A stretch of 64,000 nt of DNA from QHXQ01 sp036389395 (GTDB lineage: Bacteria; Acidobacteriota; Blastocatellia; Pyrinomonadales; Pyrinomonadaceae): positions 35,796 to 99,795 of the forward strand of contig DASVPY010000041.1 of NCBI GenBank assembly GCA_036389395.1. The letters run 5' to 3'. How positions within the stretch are numbered: the first letter of the stretch is position 1; every line of letters begins with the position of its first letter. The position numbers and the translations under genes are program-made. Shown piece after piece: positions 12,101 through 22,034 of the stretch. The notes beneath the pieces were generated by a model, which saw nothing but the letters and a program-made list of their open reading frames with translations, had not been told where the DNA came from and did not search any database.

Positions 12101-12720
12101 ACAGGCTGCGTGCCGAGCGGCGTCGGGACAGCGCCGGGCGGCAGGCCCGCGACGGTCTGCGGTGTTGGTACGGGTGTCGCGCGCGGGGTCGGCGCGGGCG
12201 TCGGCAGCCCGGCCTGCTCGACCGGCGTGCGCGGCGTGGGCTGCGCGCCGGCGCGGTTGGCGTTCTGCGCTTGCGTCTGCGCGCCCACGTCCGGCGCGCT
12301 GAACTGGACGACGAGCCGGTTGAACTTCTGCGAGACGTTGGCGGACGCGCCGGGCTGGAGCTTGAACGAGTAGACCACGTCGTCGCCGCGGCGCGACACC
12401 TGCGCGCCCTCGAAGCCGCGCCCGCGCCCGACGCCCCCGCCCTTGGCGCTGGCCTGCGGGATGACGACGTAGAAGCGGTCGCCGCTGCGGTAGGCCGAGT
12501 AGTCGTAGAGCGGCGTGTCGGCCGTGATCGTGACGTTCGCGCCGCCGGGCGTGTCGCTGCTCGACACGCCGTAGATGTTCTTGCGCGCCTTCGCGGCCGC
12601 GGCGTTGTCGTTCTGCTGCGCGGGCGCAGACGTGCAGGCCAGGAGGCAGACGCAGACGAGCGCCCAGACGCGGGCGCGGCGGGCGCGTGGGGGCAATGAC
12701 TGTTTACTTGTGTGGCGCAT
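9136..12720 (-). CDS. Secreted AMIN-like / transmembrane / HEAT-repeat protein, 1194 aa
   Basis: Not a characterised family that I can name. Residues 1-35 are a signal peptide (ATG at 12720; an in-frame TTG 24 nt earlier is less likely). Residues about 50-145 form a small beta domain resembling AMIN domains, with the phrases YRSGDRFYVVIPQA and KFNRLVVQFSAPD. A Pro/Thr/Ala linker is followed by a transmembrane helix (about 262-288, NWPWLLIALLVLAGLGLF). HEAT repeats occupy about 505-625 and 995-1194, separated by about 350 residues of Ala/Glu/Val/Pro-rich low-complexity sequence. The topology suggests an N-terminal envelope domain and cytoplasmic HEAT scaffold. The gene upstream at 12835 has the same architecture, so the pair is probably paralogous. 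Confidence 0.8.
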   Translation of the reverse strand: MRHTSKQSLPPRARRARVWALVCVCLLACTSAPAQQNDNAAAAKARKNIYGVSSSDTPGGANVTITADTPLYDYSAYRSGDRFYVVIPQASAKGGGVGRGRGFEGAQVSRRGDDVVYSFKLQPGASANVSQKFNRLVVQFSAPDVGAQTQAQNANRAGAQPTPRTPVEQAGLPTPAPTPRATPVPTPQTVAGLPPGAVPTPLGTQPVLTATPMPAPSVTPPPPTPQLAATPEQIAQLQVPAAPAAGTQTNAPAAAAPATFGATVLKNWPWLLIALLVLAGLGLFVFARGGERREELPPPVEAAAPPDTTQHELEPARADVPAATTATVEPSVADTKIGVRPIAPAPVVTGKKKSKKERKAEKAAQQRAAERQREAARREAARAPEATATEATAAEASAPDAEAPAQAATTSAVSAAQTETGVPSVAAHEPAEDTLPGIVAGAGLVAGGAAALTAAEALSAPQTSPAAEAAHGVESPPVVADAERAAEETRRLLAGEDYDESFVGASDADTRRLVAAELMTALATESDDARVERARAAFRRHGFFDDATGDLRGAEGPEQRASAARTLGLFGDRAATPHLVAALEDPAPEVRRAAVLALTELQDPAAAGPLEALRWRETSRRLPRTLIQQAVEACAAAAAVEAAAPVESVATESVATETETVAPEAESVAAPTEDVVAPTESVLAPAVDDTELAESVVTVAPESESVAEAFAPEVVEAPAATAEERALEFGERGAPSEEYAPEFTAAPAVAEAESVAEAAPAAESPSAAESEFAPAPVAQEAQPVAPESFVESAPFVESAAAEPFAESAPVTEITPFVASEAATEGATVFAPEPAAEVTQAATEQTTDTTQAAVAPTADAVEAAAEPASSVEPPSADTKEIELAPASPFAPSAAAADEWIDVDVEEQRPGAAFAEPRRAFAAEAEEPAPAGWSAAAESQTFTDAPRAAESEATLVGEPFGLAGEETAVEVAPVEAEAPVAPSARTADAAAAQEKELARFGEDDLSIIPKAIQLRLESEDASERAASVMALARLNTDEAFKQICAAFDDPAGEVRVAAARALYSLADDRADSFTRALRESQPERRRHIGAAISESGLADEAIANLTGESRDKTYDAFSLLFLMAKAGETAPLIHAIETHPDNEVRLAVVKLLALSGQHEILPSFRRLAVRGSLPTEVRSAVMEAIYQISSQPQHTT

Positions 12721-12834
12721 CGCTGTGGTGTTACGAGGTGACAACCGGCGCGAGTCTGGACGGGCGCATTATGCAATACCGGCGGCCCGGTTGTCACCAA
12801 AAGACGGGCGTCAGTCCGCCGCAGGCGTCGGGCG

Positions 12835-15324
12835 TCAGTCCACCGCCGCGTGGTCGTCGCGGTAGATGGCTTCGAGGATGGCCTGGCGCAGCTTCTCGGG
12901 CGCGCCGTCGCCGAGCGCGACGCGCCGCAGGCGCGCGTTGATCTCCGGCTGCCCCTGCAACGCCAGCAGCCGCGCCGCCGCCAGCCGCACGCTCAACTCG
13001 CCGGGGCGCTCGACCGCCGCGTAGATGACCTCCAACGCGCCCGCGCGCACGACCAGCGAGAGCAAAGAGAACGCCTCGTAAGCCTGCCGCCGATCCTCGC
13101 TCGCCAGCCGGTCGAGCGCCTTGGCCGCGAGGCCCGAACTGATGCACGCCTGCGCCACGCGCCGGCACAGCTCTTCGTCGCCCGACTCGATGACGCGCAC
13201 GTAGGCGTCGGCGCGGTCGAAGCTCAGGCGCGAGAGCGCGCGCGCCGCCGCCGCGCGGACTTCGCGCGCCTCGTCCGCCATGCCGATGAGCACGGCGGCG
13301 AAGACCGACTCGTGCCCGATGATGCCGAGGCTCGTGACGGCGGTGGCGCGCACGGTCGCGTCCGGGTCGTCCGCCGCGAGCGCCGAGAGCGCCGCGACCG
13401 AACGCTGCACCTGGAACTGCGCGAGTTGTTGCGCGGCGGCGACGCGCGCCTCCACGTCCGTGCTGCCGAGCCGCGTGAGCGCCTCCGTCAACGTCTGATC
13501 TTCGAGCCATTCGGGCAACTGCTCGATCTCGGCCACGGGTTCGAGCATGTCGAGGTCGCCGGTGAACGCGCCGGCCGTCAACAAGCGGGCTTCGCCGGTC
13601 GCGCCGTCCACCTCGATGCAGTCCACCGAGCAGGCGCTGAGCGCGCGCCCCAGGAGCGGCGTGGGCATTTCGGGGTGACGCCGCGCGAGGTCTAAGAGCG
13701 CGCCGATGGCCGCGGGCAGCCCCAACGCGCCGAGGCTCGACACGACCTCTGTGCAGACGACCGGCTCGGGGTCGTGCAAGGCTTCGAGCAGGAACGGGAG
13801 CGCAGAGGCGGAGCGAATCTGGCCGAGCACGCGCGCGGCCATCGTGCGGTCGTAGGCGTCGTTGGCGAGCAGCAGCGTCGCGCTCTGGCGCGCGACGAAG
13901 CCGTACTCTTCGAGCGCGGCGCGCGCCCGCCGCCGCTCGTCTTCGGCGAGCATGTTCGATTGCAGCGCCTTGACGAGCGAGGTCTCGACGGCGCGGCGGT
14001 CGTCCGTGGCGCGCGAGGCGAGCACCTCGATGCTGTGCGGCTGCCCCTGGATCAGCTTCTCGACCTCCTGATCGATCCGGTACGCGCCGAAGATGACGGC
14101 GGGCACGTGCTGGAAGCCGACGGGCCGGCGCTCGTGCTTCTCGGTCTTCTCCGGCACGGGCGGCGGAGCTTGTTGCGCACCGCCTTTGAGCTTGTCCTCG
14201 GCGCGGCGGCCCCAGTTGGTGCGGCGCTCGCCCCTGCGCCGTTCGCCCTGCGCGTTGGTCTCAAGTCGCTGCGCGCTCTGGGCGGCCGTCTCAGACGGCG
14301 CGTCGGTCTTGCTGAGCGCGACCGGCGCGGGTCTCGTCAGCGCGGTCGTCGGCTCCGACTCTTCGGCCCAGTCCTCTTCGTCCGTCTTACGCCGACGCCG
14401 GTAGACGAACAGGAACGCGACCAGCCCGCCGCCGCCGCACGCGCCGAGCACGGAGAGCGGCAACAGCAACGACCCGCCCGCCGCCTGCGCTTCGAGCTTC
14501 ATCGGCTGCGACGGGGCCGGCGGCTGCGTCGTCTGCGCCGCGTCCTGCGCCGGCTGCGCGTCGCCCTGCGACTGCCCCGCGTTCGCTTGCGCCGGCTGCC
14601 CGCTCGCCGCGCCGCCGCCTTGCGATGGCGCGTTGCTTGACTGTGACTGCGCACTGTTGACCTGCGACTGCGCGCCGACTTGCGTCTGCGCCGCGCCGGC
14701 TTGCGCGGGCTGCGCGTGCGCCTGAGCTTTCACCTCGGCGGCTTTGAGTTGCGCGGACACTTTGGGCTGCGCGGCCAGCGTCGCGTTCGCCTGCTGCTGC
14801 CGCTTGTTCTCTTCGCGCGTGCTCGTCGTGGTCGCGCGCTCCGGCGCGCTTTCTTCTTCCTGCGCCGCGTGCGCCGATTGGTGCGTGCGCGCGGACGCGT
14901 CGCCGCCCGTCTGTAGCCCGCCGCCGACGACCAGGTCGAGCTGGTTCGCGCCCGGCTGCACGTAGACGCGCCCGCCCGACTTGACCGGCACGACCAACTC
15001 CAAAGAGTCGCCCACGCGCCGCGCCTTCACGCCGCGCGGCAAGCCCGTCTTGAGCGCGCTTTGCCCCTTGTAGACGACGACGTGGAAACCCTCGTCGTCC
15101 TGCCACGTCTGCGCGCGGTTGAGCGCGCCGTCGCCGGAGATGGAGACGACCGCGTCGCCGCCGCGCGGGCGGGCGCTCACGCCGGTGACGTTCACCGGCT
15201 GCTCGTTCGCGCCGCGCTGCGCCTGCGGCGTGACGGCGGGCCAGAGCCAGAGACCGGCCGTCACCCCGGCCAGGGCTAAGCTGATGCGGACGCTGCGTCG
15301 GTTGCGTAACTTGAGTTCAGGCAT
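12835..15324 (-). CDS. Secreted AMIN-like / transmembrane / HEAT-repeat protein, 829 aa
   Basis: Same order of parts as the gene at 9136. A signal peptide or anchor (residues 1-36) precedes an AMIN-like domain (about 43-135, including GFHVVVYKGQSALKTGLPRGV). Next come a Gln/Ala-rich linker, a transmembrane helix (about 278-308) ending in RRRR, and HEAT repeats from about 390 to the end (HDPEPVVCTEVVSSLGALG, ARAARALSRLSFDRADAYV). AMIN domains are known from periplasmic proteins that localise to peptidoglycan or secretins. HEAT repeats are protein-binding scaffolds. Role inferred only as an envelope-anchored scaffold. The response regulator gene lies 263 nt upstream on the same strand. Confidence 0.8.
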   Translation of the reverse strand: MPELKLRNRRSVRISLALAGVTAGLWLWPAVTPQAQRGANEQPVNVTGVSARPRGGDAVVSISGDGALNRAQTWQDDEGFHVVVYKGQSALKTGLPRGVKARRVGDSLELVVPVKSGGRVYVQPGANQLDLVVGGGLQTGGDASARTHQSAHAAQEEESAPERATTTSTREENKRQQQANATLAAQPKVSAQLKAAEVKAQAHAQPAQAGAAQTQVGAQSQVNSAQSQSSNAPSQGGGAASGQPAQANAGQSQGDAQPAQDAAQTTQPPAPSQPMKLEAQAAGGSLLLPLSVLGACGGGGLVAFLFVYRRRRKTDEEDWAEESEPTTALTRPAPVALSKTDAPSETAAQSAQRLETNAQGERRRGERRTNWGRRAEDKLKGGAQQAPPPVPEKTEKHERRPVGFQHVPAVIFGAYRIDQEVEKLIQGQPHSIEVLASRATDDRRAVETSLVKALQSNMLAEDERRRARAALEEYGFVARQSATLLLANDAYDRTMAARVLGQIRSASALPFLLEALHDPEPVVCTEVVSSLGALGLPAAIGALLDLARRHPEMPTPLLGRALSACSVDCIEVDGATGEARLLTAGAFTGDLDMLEPVAEIEQLPEWLEDQTLTEALTRLGSTDVEARVAAAQQLAQFQVQRSVAALSALAADDPDATVRATAVTSLGIIGHESVFAAVLIGMADEAREVRAAAARALSRLSFDRADAYVRVIESGDEELCRRVAQACISSGLAAKALDRLASEDRRQAYEAFSLLSLVVRAGALEVIYAAVERPGELSVRLAAARLLALQGQPEINARLRRVALGDGAPEKLRQAILEAIYRDDHAAVD

Positions 15325-15587
15325 GGGAGTTCAACCTTGGAAGAGCGGTTGTTGGTCGGCGACGTTCAAGAGCGATTGCTGTTTGCGACTGCGAGAGCGG
15401 TGGCTGTCGGCGACTTGACGCCGGGGTTCGCGCGCGCGCCCGGCACTTATGTCCGGTCGCTCGGTTCGCTTTGACTTGGGTTTCATTCGCGCCGCCCGGC
15501 CTTGCTGAAGTTTGGCCGCGGCGGCACAACGGGCGAGATGTGTTGACTGACGACCCTTCGGCGACGAAGGCGGCGCGGCTTTAGGGC

Positions 15588-16364
15588 TTACCGCTGCTCG
15601 TCGCTGAACTTGTAACCGATGCCCCAGACGGTCAAGACCATCTGCGGGTTCTCCGGGTTCTCCTCGATCTTGGCGCGCAGCCGGTTGATGTGTGAGTCAA
15701 TCGTCCGGTCGTAGCCTTCGTAGGAGTAGTCCCAGATTTTTTCCAGCAGGTACTTGCGCGGGAAGACGCGCCCCGGATTGGACGCGAAGAGCCGAAGCAA
15801 CTCAAACTCCTTCGGCGTCAACTCCACCTGCCGGTCGCCGACCATGACCTCGCGCTTGGCCGGGTCTATGCGCAAACGGCCGCGCACGATGGGCGCTTCG
15901 TCGCCGCCCGACTCGGTGCGGGCCGCCGCCTGCACGCGCCGGAGCACGCTCTTGATGCGCGCCTCAAGCTCGCGCAAGCTGAAGGGCTTGGTGATGTAAT
16001 CATCCGCGCCCATCTCTAAGCCGAGCACCTTGTCAACCACGTCGTCCTTGGCCGTGAGCATGAGGATGGGGATGTAGGGCGCTTTCTCGCGCAGCTCGCG
16101 GCAGACGGCGAGACCGTCCATCTTCGGGAGCATCAGGTCGAGCACGACCGCGTCGGGCTTGTCGGCGAGTGCCGCCTGGACGCCGGCCACGCCGTCCTCC
16201 GCCGTGCGCACTTCGTAGCCGGCGCGGTTGAAGTACTCGCTGATGGCCGTCGAGATGTTCTCGTCATCCTCGATGACCAGCAGCGCGAGCTTGTGCTCCT
16301 GCGCCCTCGGCTCGTCGCCGTCGGCATCGGGCCTCGCTCTGTTGGCGGCGGACTTGGTCGACAT
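15588..16364 (-). CDS. OmpR/PhoB-family response regulator
   Basis: A two-component DNA-binding response regulator of 258 residues. After a polar N-terminal extension of about 25 residues, the receiver domain carries the acidic pair in VIEDDEN, the phospho-acceptor Asp76 in VVLDLMLPKMDG, the Thr of MLTAKDD and the Lys of YITKPF. The C-terminal winged helix (about 165-258) has LTPKEFELLRLFASNPGRVF and the recognition region YDRTIDSHINRLRAKIE. No histidine kinase is next to it, so the partner is unknown. It lies upstream of the two HEAT-protein genes on the same strand and might regulate or be co-transcribed with them; this is an inference. Confidence 0.93.
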   Translation of the reverse strand: MSTKSAANRARPDADGDEPRAQEHKLALLVIEDDENISTAISEYFNRAGYEVRTAEDGVAGVQAALADKPDAVVLDLMLPKMDGLAVCRELREKAPYIPILMLTAKDDVVDKVLGLEMGADDYITKPFSLRELEARIKSVLRRVQAAARTESGGDEAPIVRGRLRIDPAKREVMVGDRQVELTPKEFELLRLFASNPGRVFPRKYLLEKIWDYSYEGYDRTIDSHINRLRAKIEENPENPQMVLTVWGIGYKFSDEQR

Positions 16365-16448
16365 GCGGGCGTATCAGGTTTGGGCAACTGGTGTCCGCGG
16401 GGTCTCAGGCGCGGCCGGAGACTGATGACACGCCCCCGACCATCCAAA

Positions 16449-16478
16449 ACTATAACAGGTCAATCCGCGCAAACTCAA
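16449..16478 (-). promoter_or_regulatory. Candidate sigma70 promoter of the response regulator
   Basis: Minus strand TTGAGT (16473-16478), an 18-nt spacer and TATAGT (16449-16454) lie about 85 nt upstream of the response regulator start, in a locally AT-rich stretch. Confidence 0.5.
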
Positions 16479-16548
16479 GCATTATATTTGCGCGGGCGGC
16501 AACCGTGCGGCAGCGTACAAACTCTGCCACGCCAACAAAACGCGCGAC

Positions 16549-19143
<2,595 letters not shown>

Positions 19144-19173
19144 GTTCGTTCACCTGGGCTTAACGCTTGAGCG

Positions 19174-19202
19174 GTTGTAAACGAACGCGCCGCCAAGATC
19201 AA
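19174..19202 (-). promoter_or_regulatory. Candidate sigma70 promoter of the M1 aminopeptidase
   Basis: Minus strand TTGATC (19197-19202), a 17-nt spacer and TACAAC (19174-19179) lie about 30 nt upstream of the ATG at 19143. Confidence 0.45.
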
Positions 19203-19240
19203 ATGGGCCGGGGGCGGCGGGTTAGGTTTAGGATGCGTGT

Positions 19241-19342
19241 GGCGTGGGGCCGGGTTAACACAGAGGACACAGAGTTAGCACAGAGGACACAGTTAAGACT
19301 CTCTGTGTCCTCTGTGTTTCCTCTGTGTCCTCTGTGTTGAAT
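19241..19342. repeat. Foldback repeat R2, 9-nt word CAGAGGACA
   Basis: The left arm (about 19254-19295) and right arm (about 19298-19339) are near-perfect inverted copies made of the words ACACAGAGG / CCTCTGTGT. It lies in the divergent gap between the M1 peptidase and purC. Its left flank GGCGTGGGGCCGGGTTAACA is identical to the flank of repeat R6 at 41.8 kb, so the two are related copies. Confidence 0.8.
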
Positions 19343-19385
19343 TGATCGCTCATCACCGTCAACCTTAGTTCGCGCCGCCTCAATC

Positions 19386-19414
19386 TTGACAAACGTGGCG
19401 GGCGCGCGCACAAT
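19386..19414 (+). promoter_or_regulatory. Sigma70-type promoter of purC
   Basis: TTGACA (19386-19391), a 17-nt spacer and CACAAT (19409-19414) lie about 55 nt upstream of the purC ATG. The -35 matches the consensus exactly. Confidence 0.6.
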
Positions 19415-19469
19415 CCCGCGTCGCCGCGTTGCGCGCGGCCAAGCCGTCCCCGAACCACGCGAACCAAAG

Positions 19470-20369
19470 ATGAGCGCCCTCTCGCCAGTCAGCCAGACCG
19501 CCTTCCCCGATCTCGAACTCGTGCGGCGCGGCAAGGTGCGCGACGTGTACGCCGTGGACGGCGACCGCCTGCTCGTCGTCGCCACCGACCGCATCTCCGC
19601 CTTCGACTGCGTGCTGCCCACGCAGATTCCGCGCAAAGGCGAAGTGCTGACCGCGCTCTCGCGCTTCTGGTTCGAGCGCCTCGCGCCCGTCACGCCGCAC
19701 CACCTGCTCAACGCCGACGTGGACGCGATGTCCGACGCCGTGCGCCGTCACGCCGACGTGCTGCGCGGGCGCGCGATGCTCGTGCGCCGCGCCGAAGTCT
19801 TCCCGGTCGAGTGCGTCGTGCGCGGTTATCTGGCCGGCTCCGGCTGGAAGGATTACCAGCGGACGGGCGAGGTCTGCGGGCACAAGCTGCCGGCGGGCTT
19901 GCGCGAAGCCGACAAGCTGCCCGCAGCCCTCTTCACGCCCGCGACCAAGGCCGAGACCGGGCACGACGAGAACATCAGCGAGGCGCGCATGGCGGAGTTA
20001 ATCGGCGCGGACGTGACCGCGCACCTGCGCGCTACGGCGCTCGCGCTCTACCGAGAGGCCGAGGCGCACGCGCGCGCCCGCGGCATCATCATCGCCGACA
20101 CCAAGTTCGAGTTCGGGCGCACGCACGACGGCGCGCTCATCTTGATCGACGAGGCGCTGACGCCCGACTCCTCGCGCTTCTGGCCCGCAGACCGTTACGC
20201 GCCGGGCGGCGCGCAGCCCTCGTTCGACAAGCAGTACGTGCGCGACTACCTCGAAACGCTGGACTGGGACAAGCGTCCGCCCGCGCCGCCGCTCCCGGCG
20301 GACGTGGCCGCCGCCACCACCGCCCGCTACCTCGAAGCCTACCGGCTGCTCACGGGCGAAGAGTTGTGA
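19470..20369 (+). CDS. purC: Phosphoribosylaminoimidazole-succinocarboxamide synthase
   Basis: SAICAR synthetase of de novo purine synthesis; ligates aspartate to CAIR using ATP; cytoplasmic. The 299 residues show the N-terminal RRGKVRDVYAVDGDRLLVVATDRISAFD region, VECVVRGYLAGSGWKDYQ, and the C-terminal signature around IADTKFEFG and IDEALTPDSSRFWP. Length matches the longer PurC type. An upstream in-frame extension would be 28 residues of non-conserved sequence and would include the promoter, so the ATG at 19470 is chosen. cvpA follows on the same strand. In several bacteria cvpA neighbours purine genes. Confidence 0.96.
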   Translation: MSALSPVSQTAFPDLELVRRGKVRDVYAVDGDRLLVVATDRISAFDCVLPTQIPRKGEVLTALSRFWFERLAPVTPHHLLNADVDAMSDAVRRHADVLRGRAMLVRRAEVFPVECVVRGYLAGSGWKDYQRTGEVCGHKLPAGLREADKLPAALFTPATKAETGHDENISEARMAELIGADVTAHLRATALALYREAEAHARARGIIIADTKFEFGRTHDGALILIDEALTPDSSRFWPADRYAPGGAQPSFDKQYVRDYLETLDWDKRPPAPPLPADVAAATTARYLEAYRLLTGEEL

Positions 20370-20374
20370 AAAGC

Positions 20375-20452
20375 GGTCAGCTATCAGCCATCAGCTTTTA
20401 GCTTCCGCCTTCTGGCTTCTGACTTCTGACTTCTGGCTTCTGCTTTAGCTGC
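20375..20452. repeat. Short-word repeat R3, 7-nt word TTCTGAC
   Basis: Starts 5 nt after the purC stop and ends 3 nt before the cvpA ATG, filling the gap. The left third uses TATCAGC/CATCAGC words. The rest is five TTCTGAC/TTCTGGC 7-mers. Complementarity between the arms is weaker than in the other elements. Confidence 0.65.
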
Positions 20453-20455
20453 TCC

Positions 20456-21010
20456 ATGACCTCTTTCGATCTCATCGTCCTGGCGCTGGTCGGCTCGTCT
20501 CTGGTGGCGGGGGCGTTGCGGGGCTTCGTGCGGGCGCTGATTGCGACGGCGGCGACGTTCGCGGGGCTGATCCTGGCGGGGCGCTGCTACGCCACGGCGG
20601 GCGCGTGGCTGCGTGGGGCGGGGCTGGTCGAGTCGGAGGCGGCGGCGCAGGCTTGGGGCTTCCTGCTGATCGTGGGCGCGGCCGTGGTGCTCGGTTTCGT
20701 CGCCGGGCAGTTGGCGCGCAGGGGGTTGAAGCGCGCGCGGCTCGAATGGGCGGATCGGGGCTTAGGCGCGCTCTTCGGACTGGCGCGGGGCTTGGCCGTG
20801 TGCGCCGTCATCTACCTGGCGCTGACGGCGTTCCCCGTCCGCCTGACCGCCGTCACGGAGGCGCGCACCGCGCCCGTCCTCGCCGTCTCGGCGCGGGCGC
20901 TGACCTATCTGACTTCGGCCGAACTGCGCGCGCGCTTCCTCGCAGGCTACCGCCGCGCCGCTTTGAGCACGCCGCAGGAGCCGGCGACGCGCCAGCCCGC
21001 GCGCCGTTAG
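20456..21010 (+). CDS. cvpA: CvpA family membrane protein
   Basis: A 184-residue inner-membrane protein with four predicted hydrophobic segments (about 4-22, 28-45, 65-87 and 102-122). It has the CvpA-like opening FDLIVLALVGSSLVAGALRGFVRALIATAATFAGL and the middle LGALFGLARGLAVCAVIYLAL. CvpA proteins were first noted for colicin V production and are linked to envelope homeostasis; the molecular role is not settled. It follows purC, with repeat R3 filling the gap, and precedes the small HTH gene. Confidence 0.85.
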   Translation: MTSFDLIVLALVGSSLVAGALRGFVRALIATAATFAGLILAGRCYATAGAWLRGAGLVESEAAAQAWGFLLIVGAAVVLGFVAGQLARRGLKRARLEWADRGLGALFGLARGLAVCAVIYLALTAFPVRLTAVTEARTAPVLAVSARALTYLTSAELRARFLAGYRRAALSTPQEPATRQPARR

Positions 21011-21052
21011 CGACCGAGCGCCGCGGCCCGCTCTGACAAAACGCCCGCTCAC

Positions 21053-21059
21053 AGGAAGG
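21053..21059 (+). promoter_or_regulatory. Ribosome binding site that decides the start of the HTH gene
   Basis: AGGAAGG lies 9 nt before the ATG at 21069 but directly touches an earlier in-frame ATG at 21060. Spacing favours 21069. Confidence 0.6.
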
Positions 21060-21068
21060 ATGAACCCC

Positions 21069-21326
21069 ATGCGCGCCCGCCTCGAAGCCTTGATCGACGA
21101 GATGCTCGACGGTCGGATCATGCTCGACGAGGCGCTCGCCGAGTTTGAAAAGCTCTACATCCAGAAGGCGCTCGCGCGCCACAAAGAGCACCTCTCGCGC
21201 ACCGCCGCCACGCTCGGCATCCACCGCAACACGCTCTCCAAGCGCGTCGCCGACTACCGCGAACAGGAGCGCGCTGCCCCCACCAAGAAACGCGCCAACG
21301 GCAAGACCCCCAAACGCAAAAAATAA
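21069..21326 (+). CDS. Small Fis-type helix-turn-helix protein, 85 aa
   Basis: A single-domain DNA-binding protein of the Fis/HTH_8 fold. The core FEKLYIQKALARHKEHLSRTAATLGIHRNTLSKRVADY is what normally forms the C-terminal DNA-binding domain of NtrC-type activators, but here no AAA+ or receiver domain is present. The N-terminal 25 residues are helical. The C-terminal 20 residues are very Lys/Arg-rich, as in nucleoid-associated proteins. Family knowledge says Fis-type proteins bend DNA and bind degenerate sites. Just downstream is the 21-nt array and then the groESL promoter; whether this protein binds that array is unknown. Confidence 0.8.
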   Translation: MRARLEALIDEMLDGRIMLDEALAEFEKLYIQKALARHKEHLSRTAATLGIHRNTLSKRVADYREQERAAPTKKRANGKTPKRKK

Positions 21327-21336
21327 GCACCTAGCT

Positions 21337-21372
21337 GCCGGGAGCGCGGGCAGGGATGCCCGCGCTCCCGGC
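21337..21372. terminator. Strong GC hairpin after the HTH gene
   Basis: A perfect 16-bp stem (21337-21352 with 21357-21372, GCCGGGAGCGCGGGCA) starts 10 nt after the HTH gene stop. There is no T run, so it is at best an unusual terminator or an mRNA 3' stabiliser. Confidence 0.5.
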
Positions 21373-21400
21373 GCGACGCCGCAAGTGACGGCGCAGATCG

Positions 21401-21968
21401 CACTTTTACCCTCGTCAATCCCACTTTCTACCTCGCCGACGAGGTTTTGCACCTCAGCGACGGGGTAAAAAGTGAGAAAGATGGGGTACAAAACCTCAGC
21501 GCTGAGGTTTCCAACCCCAGCGCCGAGGTTGAAAACCTCATCGCTGACACTTTTTACCCCGTCGTTCTTGTTTTCAACCTCATCTGTCGCGCTTTTTACC
21601 CCGTCGTTCTCACTTTTTACCTCATCATTCCAGCTTTTTACCCCGTCGTTCTCACTTCAAACGTCAGCGTCCGCCCTTTTTACGAGAAGGGCCGCCCTTT
21701 TTTGGCGAAACGTCCGCCCTTTGAGGACAAACTTTCTCGCAAAAAGGGCGACAGTTCGCCCTCCGAGCGAGAAAGTTCCGCCAAAAAGGGCGGCTTTTCC
21801 GCCTCGGAAGGCGAAAAGTTCTCCCTCTGAGGGAGAACCTTGACCCTTTGTGGACGAATGCCGACCCTCTGAGGAGAAATGGCCGCCCTTCGAGGGCCAA
21901 TCGCCAGCCTCCGAGGGTAATTAAGCCCCCTCTTAGCTGGAAATGTGAGCCTCTGAGACTCAAGCGTT
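21401..21968. repeat. Array of about 27 degenerate 21-nt units upstream of groES
   Basis: The stretch parses into consecutive 21-nt units with one 22-nt exception near 21695. Two sub-families exist. In the left half the type unit ends CTTTTTACCCCGTCGTTCT, present exactly at 21550, 21592 and 21634 (42 nt apart). In the right half units begin CCCTCTGAGGA or close variants (21822, 21864, 21948). One left-half unit (21464-21484) is inverted. Several dyads occur, such as the perfect 20-bp AAACCTCAGC/GCTGAGGTTT centred at 21500. Because 21 is a multiple of 3, long frames stay open on both strands and translate to heptapeptide repeats in several phases. No ribosome binding site precedes any of them, so I do not call a gene. 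The array ends about 10 nt before the groES -35 box. Confidence 0.8.
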
Positions 21969-21978
21969 TGGGCGGGGG

Positions 21979-22007
21979 TTGACAAGCGCCTGTCAGTCGC
22001 TTTATTC
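21979..22007 (+). promoter_or_regulatory. Sigma70 promoter of groESL
   Basis: TTGACA (21979-21984), a 17-nt spacer and TTATTC (22002-22007). The -10 touches the left arm of the CIRCE operator, the usual arrangement for HrcA-repressed heat-shock operons. Confidence 0.7.
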
Positions 22008-22034
22008 TTGGCACTCGCCGCCAGAGAGTGCTAA
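22008..22034 (+). promoter_or_regulatory. CIRCE operator (HrcA binding site)
   Basis: TTGGCACTC, 9 nt, GAGTGCTAA. This matches the CIRCE consensus TTAGCACTC-N9-GAGTGCTAA with one mismatch. HrcA repressor binds CIRCE and releases it on heat shock. It is 150 nt upstream of the groES ATG, at the expected transcription start. No hrcA gene is in the window. Confidence 0.93.

Noticed and set aside
10834..12699. 621-residue plus-strand frame across the HEAT gene
   Set aside because: Antisense shadow; no recognisable motifs.
19199..19711. Frame through repeat R2 with EDTEETQRTQ-like residues
   Set aside because: Translation of the CAGAGGACA words; known kind of spurious protein in databases.
21447..21830. 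127-residue heptapeptide-repeat protein in the 21-nt array
   Set aside because: No ribosome site, at least two more frames are equally open, and codon phases give unrelated heptads. Kept as a repeat, with coding as an open alternative.
21401..21968. CRISPR array
   Set aside because: Units are 21 nt with no spacers and high divergence; no cas genes.
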